Of a stretch of DNA of 8,625 nucleotides, positions 5,354 through 8,625 are shown one piece after another. The stretch is from CAYJAZ01 sp964369185 (lineage in GTDB: Bacteria > Desulfobacterota > Desulfovibrionia > Desulfovibrionales > Desulfovibrionaceae), in contig CAYJEN010000059.1 in the NCBI GenBank assembly GCA_964369185.1, positions 1 through 8,625 on the forward strand, read 5' to 3'. The translations under genes were made by a program, and so were the position numbers. Positions within the stretch are counted from its first letter, which is position 1. Each line of letters begins with the position of its first letter. The notes beneath the pieces were generated by a model. The model saw only the letters and a program-made list of their open reading frames with translations. It did not search any database and had not been told where the DNA came from.

Positions 5354-6586
5354 TTACCCTTGTTTTTTGTTAGGTGCTTTTTTAGGCGCAGCTTTTGGCT
5401 GAGCTTTAGGTGCACTTTGTGCTGGTGCTTCTTCTGATGCAGGTGCTGGGGCTGCTTTAGGTGCAGCAGGAGCTTCTGCTTTTTTTGCAGCACTTGTTTT
5501 ACATCTTGATGGAGGAAGATTTGCATCGTCAGGAGTTGCATTGATAATGCCTGAAATCATGTCTTTAATGCTGATTGAAGCAGGACATGAAAGTAGGCAA
5601 CGTCCGCAACCTGTGCAAGAATATAAATCTTCATGCCAAGATGTCATGTAGCTGAATTTGTGCCCTAAGCGGTTACGCCAGCGCATAAGACCTTGCGCAC
5701 GTGGGTTATGCCCACTTGCTTCACGGGTAAATTCATCGCCCATACAGGTTGCCCATGAACGGATTCTTTTACCTTCTAATGGGTTACCTTCATCAGTAAT
5801 GGTGAAACATTGGCAGGTAGGACATACGAAAGTACATGAACTACAACCAATACAACCCGCTGTTACTTGTGCCCAGAAATCTTTATTTTCAAAGTTGAAT
5901 GAACAAATTTGAGAGATTTTTGACATGTCAGGTTTAGCAGGAAGTGTTTCATGCGCTTTAGCATGAGCCGCTTCAACAGCTTGTGCATCATCAGCACTTG
6001 CTTCACCAAATGAAGCTAATGCAAGCAATTCTTTACCTTTTTCGGTAACAGCTTCAAATACAAGTCCTTTTTCTGTTGCGGTAAAGAAAACGTCCGCAGT
6101 GTAAGCAGTTGTAAGGTCGGTATTTGTCCAGTTACAGAAGCAAGAAGGGAGGGTTTCGTTACAAGCTTGAGCAATGATAAAAGTATTTTCTCTGTGAGCC
6201 GCATAGTAAGGATCACGATATTTACCTTTAAGATAAGCTGCATCTTGAACTTCAACTGCTTTAGCGTCGCAAGGGCGAGCACCAAAGATTACTCTTTGAG
6301 TTGTGTTATATTCACAAGTAAGAGCTGTATCAACTTGAGAAAGATTTTCTTCTTTCTTAGTTGATTTATATGAGAAGAGAACTTCTGATTCAGGAATATA
6401 CGCTTTCTTCATTGAAGTTGTAGTATAATCGAGAATTTCATTCATATCTGCTTTTGCGATTTCATCAGCTGAGTACTCTTTATAAGTTACTGATTTAGCA
6501 ATAGCTTTAGGAGCAAGCATGGTGTATTTTTCAGCAATTTTAGCAAGCCATGCAGGTACTTGATCTTTTTGAGCTATATATTTCAT
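5354..6586 (-). CDS. FloxB/HydB-like 4Fe-4S dicluster subunit with Ala/Pro/Lys tail
   Basis: Cytoplasmic electron-transfer subunit related to sulfhydrogenase beta (HydB), AsrA and FloxB, expected to pass electrons between the FloxA-like flavoprotein and the other iron-sulfur subunits. The 410 residues include the family's FGARPCDAKAVEV (101-113) and a cysteine-rich SCFCNW (148-153). Two ferredoxin-type clusters follow: CIGCSSCTFVCPTCQC (245-260) and CTGCGRCLLSCP (324-335), with WATCMGDEFT (278-287) between them. From about residue 365 to the end (46 residues) the protein is almost entirely Ala, Pro, Lys, Glu and Gln, a low-complexity, probably flexible tail not typical of the family. AAGGAG lies inside the last codons of the upstream gene, ten bases before the ATG, and the intergenic gap is one base, so translation is probably coupled. 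Confidence 0.87.
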   Translation of the reverse strand: MKYIAQKDQVPAWLAKIAEKYTMLAPKAIAKSVTYKEYSADEIAKADMNEILDYTTTSMKKAYIPESEVLFSYKSTKKEENLSQVDTALTCEYNTTQRVIFGARPCDAKAVEVQDAAYLKGKYRDPYYAAHRENTFIIAQACNETLPSCFCNWTNTDLTTAYTADVFFTATEKGLVFEAVTEKGKELLALASFGEASADDAQAVEAAHAKAHETLPAKPDMSKISQICSFNFENKDFWAQVTAGCIGCSSCTFVCPTCQCFTITDEGNPLEGKRIRSWATCMGDEFTREASGHNPRAQGLMRWRNRLGHKFSYMTSWHEDLYSCTGCGRCLLSCPASISIKDMISGIINATPDDANLPPSRCKTSAAKKAEAPAAPKAAPAPASEEAPAQSAPKAQPKAAPKKAPNKKQG

Positions 6587-6587
6587 C

Positions 6588-8051
6588 TTAGAAATGCTCC
6601 TTTATGTTTTCTTCTTCCACTGAATAGCCTAAGAGCGGTGGTGTTGCTGTGAGGTCTAACCCGGCAGTATAATTGAAGATACGCTTCATAATTCCGCCAA
6701 ATTGTTGCTTGAGCCAGAATACAGGAATACCCATTGGGCATGAACGGCTACATTCAGCACAGCCTGTGCATCTACCGGCAAGGTGTTGTGCGTGGATAAG
6801 TTGGAAGAATAACTTACTTTCAGGTGAGTTATCATCTGCTACCCAGTGTGGGTTACGGCTATCACCGGCACAGTTGTCTTTACATACGCACATTGGGCAT
6901 GAGTTACGGCATGCATAGCAATGCATACAACGTTCGATATGTCCGCGCCAGAATGACATTCTGTCATCAAGTGATAATGAATTTAGATATTTGAGACCGA
7001 TAGGAGCTCTTGTATCTGCTTCAATTGGTTGACCTTCTGCACCAACAAAAACATCAAAGAATTTAGCGGCAGGCATAGCACATTGACGGCACTTATCTTG
7101 AGCAACGTCAGCCATATCTACAACAAAATCTTTATTGCCTTCAGCAGTTCTTACAGTAACAGTTAAGTCATGCCCTTTACCGCTTGTGCTAAGGATAACC
7201 GGTTTTGTAATACCTGAAAGTTCTTTCACTTTTTTGATTACTTTGTCACGGCTAACAGTTCCGTTACACTGCATACCAAAGATAGTGATATCGTCTTTAT
7301 TAAGGAGTTTTTCTTGAAGAAGAGCAACAATCGCACGGCTATCACAACCTTTTACAACAATACCGACTTTTTTGCCTTTATGTTTATGTAAAAGAGTTAC
7401 AAGACTTTGAACGTTGCTTGGTCCCCAAATCATTTGGTCGATTTCAGCTTCTGTTTTAGCAAAGAAAGGTTCTGCAACCAAACCATCAGGGCCTTGTCTC
7501 CAGCCGAGAACGCCATCAAGATTTGGAAGAGCTGCTTTAGCTTTTTCTTTCAATTCAGCAACGAATGGATTTTCACCACAACCAAGTTGACGAATAGGCG
7601 CATAAATTTCAGTTGGCATATCGTACATTGGTTTAGCGTCTTTGAATTTAGGCGCAGGCCCTAATTCGTGGATTTGATTTGTAAATGTAGTTACAACTTC
7701 TTTCCATTTTTGACCTTCTGATGCTGATACCCATGAATATGAGAAACGACGTGGATCAATACCAAGAATTCCAATAAACTCTTTTAATGATTCCAAACGA
7801 CGACGAGCATAGAAGTTACCGCTTGTATAGTGACAATCTTTAGGGTGACAGCCTGAAACAAGAACGCCATCAGCACCTTCGATTAATGCTTTGAGAACAA
7901 ATAATGGATTTACACGACCAGAACAAGGAACACGAATAATACGCATATCAGTTGGTTGTGTGAAACGTCCTACGCCGGCAGAGTCTGCACCACCGTAAGA
8001 ACACCAGTTACATAAAAATGCTACGATTTTTAATTCTTTATCTACTGACAT
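6588..8051 (-). CDS. MvhD (FloxD-like) fused to FrhB/FloxC-like 4Fe-4S domain
   Basis: A 487-residue two-part electron-transfer protein. Residues about 7-132 are an MvhD-type [2Fe-2S] domain: FLCNWCSYGGAD with C14 and C17, then C43 in VPCSGRV, then C68 and C73 in SGCHPKDCHY, followed by ARRR. MvhD-type subunits dock on HdrA and deliver electrons to it. Residues about 150-487 resemble the FrhB/FloxC family: VVKGCDSRAIVALLQE (232-247), FGMQCNGTVSRDKV (258-271) and KCRQCAMP (320-327). Two ferredoxin-like clusters follow, CMHCYACRNSCPMC (375-388) and CTGCAECSRSCP (428-439). The gene overlaps the end of hdrA by ten bases; GAGG within hdrA is a possible ribosome site. Its place between hdrA and the FloxB-like gene fits a linker that joins the NAD(P)H module to HdrA. 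The domain names are by motif; the fusion itself is clear because the frame is continuous. Confidence 0.85.
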   Translation of the reverse strand: MSVDKELKIVAFLCNWCSYGGADSAGVGRFTQPTDMRIIRVPCSGRVNPLFVLKALIEGADGVLVSGCHPKDCHYTSGNFYARRRLESLKEFIGILGIDPRRFSYSWVSASEGQKWKEVVTTFTNQIHELGPAPKFKDAKPMYDMPTEIYAPIRQLGCGENPFVAELKEKAKAALPNLDGVLGWRQGPDGLVAEPFFAKTEAEIDQMIWGPSNVQSLVTLLHKHKGKKVGIVVKGCDSRAIVALLQEKLLNKDDITIFGMQCNGTVSRDKVIKKVKELSGITKPVILSTSGKGHDLTVTVRTAEGNKDFVVDMADVAQDKCRQCAMPAAKFFDVFVGAEGQPIEADTRAPIGLKYLNSLSLDDRMSFWRGHIERCMHCYACRNSCPMCVCKDNCAGDSRNPHWVADDNSPESKLFFQLIHAQHLAGRCTGCAECSRSCPMGIPVFWLKQQFGGIMKRIFNYTAGLDLTATPPLLGYSVEEENIKEHF

Positions 8052-8625
8052 AGAGCTACTACCTCTGCAAGTATTTGGTTATCGGTAAAGTGTGATAATT
8101 GAACAGCTCCATGTGGGCAAGTAGCATTACATACGCCACAACCTTGGCAGATAGTTTCAATAACTTCAGCTTTTTTGCTACCACGGAAATCAATTTCTTT
8201 AATAGCTTGATATGGGCAAACATCAATACATTTACCACAACCGATACATCTTTTAATATTTACACTGGCAACTTGCGGATCGCCTGTTAGCTTAGGTTTT
8301 GAAAGTAAGCCGATAGCCTTAGCTGCCGCACCTGATGCTTGAGCAACTGATGCAGGAATATCTTTAGGACCTTGGCAAACACCGGCTAAGAATACACCTG
8401 CTGTATTTGTTTCAACAGGTTTCAACTTAACGTGACCTTCAAGATAGAAGTTATCCGCATCATAAGAAATACGGAGTTTTTCTGCTAAACCTTCAGCATT
8501 TTCAGCACCTTGTACGCCAACTGCAAGAACAATCAAATCAGCTTTGATTTCAACTTGCTGTCCAAGTAAGGTATCAGCACCACGAACGATGTAGCGTGTT
8601 ACGCCATTTTCATCGATTGTTGGTT
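8042..8625 (-). CDS. hdrA: HdrA-type FAD/4Fe-4S heterodisulfide reductase subunit A, C-terminal part
   Basis: The flavin-containing core of heterodisulfide reductase-like complexes, the site of electron bifurcation in Hdr-type enzymes. The frame is open to the right edge, so 193 C-terminal residues are visible. They show DLIVLAVGVQ (Rossmann-fold end), LKPVETNTAGVFLAGVCQG followed by PKDIPASVAQASGAAAKA (the FAD-contacting segment typical of HdrA), and then two ferredoxin clusters, CIGCGKCIDVCPYQAI and CQGCGVCNATCPHGAV. The protein ends in HFTDNQILAEVVALCQ. An internal TTG at 8536 is not the start, because the same frame continues upstream with family-like sequence (RYIVRGADTLLGQQVEIKAD). It is the first operon gene visible. 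QmoA is a related alternative, but the neighbours favour an Hdr-Flox complex. The N-terminal cluster and FAD motif lie outside the window. Confidence 0.9.
   Translation of the reverse strand, partial: PTIDENGVTRYIVRGADTLLGQQVEIKADLIVLAVGVQGAENAEGLAEKLRISYDADNFYLEGHVKLKPVETNTAGVFLAGVCQGPKDIPASVAQASGAAAKAIGLLSKPKLTGDPQVASVNIKRCIGCGKCIDVCPYQAIKEIDFRGSKKAEVIETICQGCGVCNATCPHGAVQLSHFTDNQILAEVVALCQ

Noticed and set aside
8042..8536. A complete 164-residue ferredoxin-like protein starting at 8536
   Set aside because: The start would be an internal TTG; the frame stays open to the window edge with HdrA-like sequence, so it is the C-terminal part of a larger gene.

Overview
The window looks like chromosome from an anaerobic, fairly low-GC (about 40% by eye) member of the Desulfovibrionales or a close relative. 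This is inference from gene content: a CbiK-type anaerobic chelatase, a [NiFe]-hydrogenase maturation protease, and an HdrA/Flox-type flavin and iron-sulfur electron-transfer operon. No rRNA, tRNA, CRISPR array, transposase or phage gene is visible, and the species cannot be named from the sequence.

Layout. Positions 1-1804 (minus strand) hold purM followed by a cbiK-like gene that runs off the left edge; the purM stop and the cbiK start share one base. A short divergent promoter region (1805-1907) separates purM from a plus-strand set: a small secreted protein of unknown function (1908-2177), a hydrogenase maturation endopeptidase four bases behind it (2182-2649), and, after a 184-base gap, 6-phosphogluconolactonase (start taken as 2834, end 3571). 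Positions 3572-4491 are non-coding. From 4492 to the right edge lies one tightly packed minus-strand operon, transcribed hdrA (partial), then an MvhD-FrhB-like fusion (FloxD plus FloxC type), then a FloxB/HydB-like dicluster protein, then a FloxA/HydG-like FAD/NAD(P) protein.

The operon's parts fit a soluble electron-bifurcating complex: the FloxA-like subunit takes electrons from NAD(P)H, FloxB, FloxC and FloxD-like iron-sulfur modules carry them, and HdrA provides the flavin that would split them between ferredoxin and a disulfide-type acceptor. HdrB and HdrC are not in the window and may lie upstream of hdrA.

The most unusual part is the 920-base convergent gap between pgl and the flox operon. 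It holds four copies of one roughly 140-170 base element. Two near-identical copies sit behind pgl and two diverged, inverted copies sit behind the flox operon, so each pair has the same orientation relative to the transcript that would run into it. Each copy carries two successive hairpins. Between the diverged copies the stem bases change in compensating pairs, while a 9-base loop stays constant. This argues for selection on a folded structure. Three further terminator-like hairpins lie between the copies.
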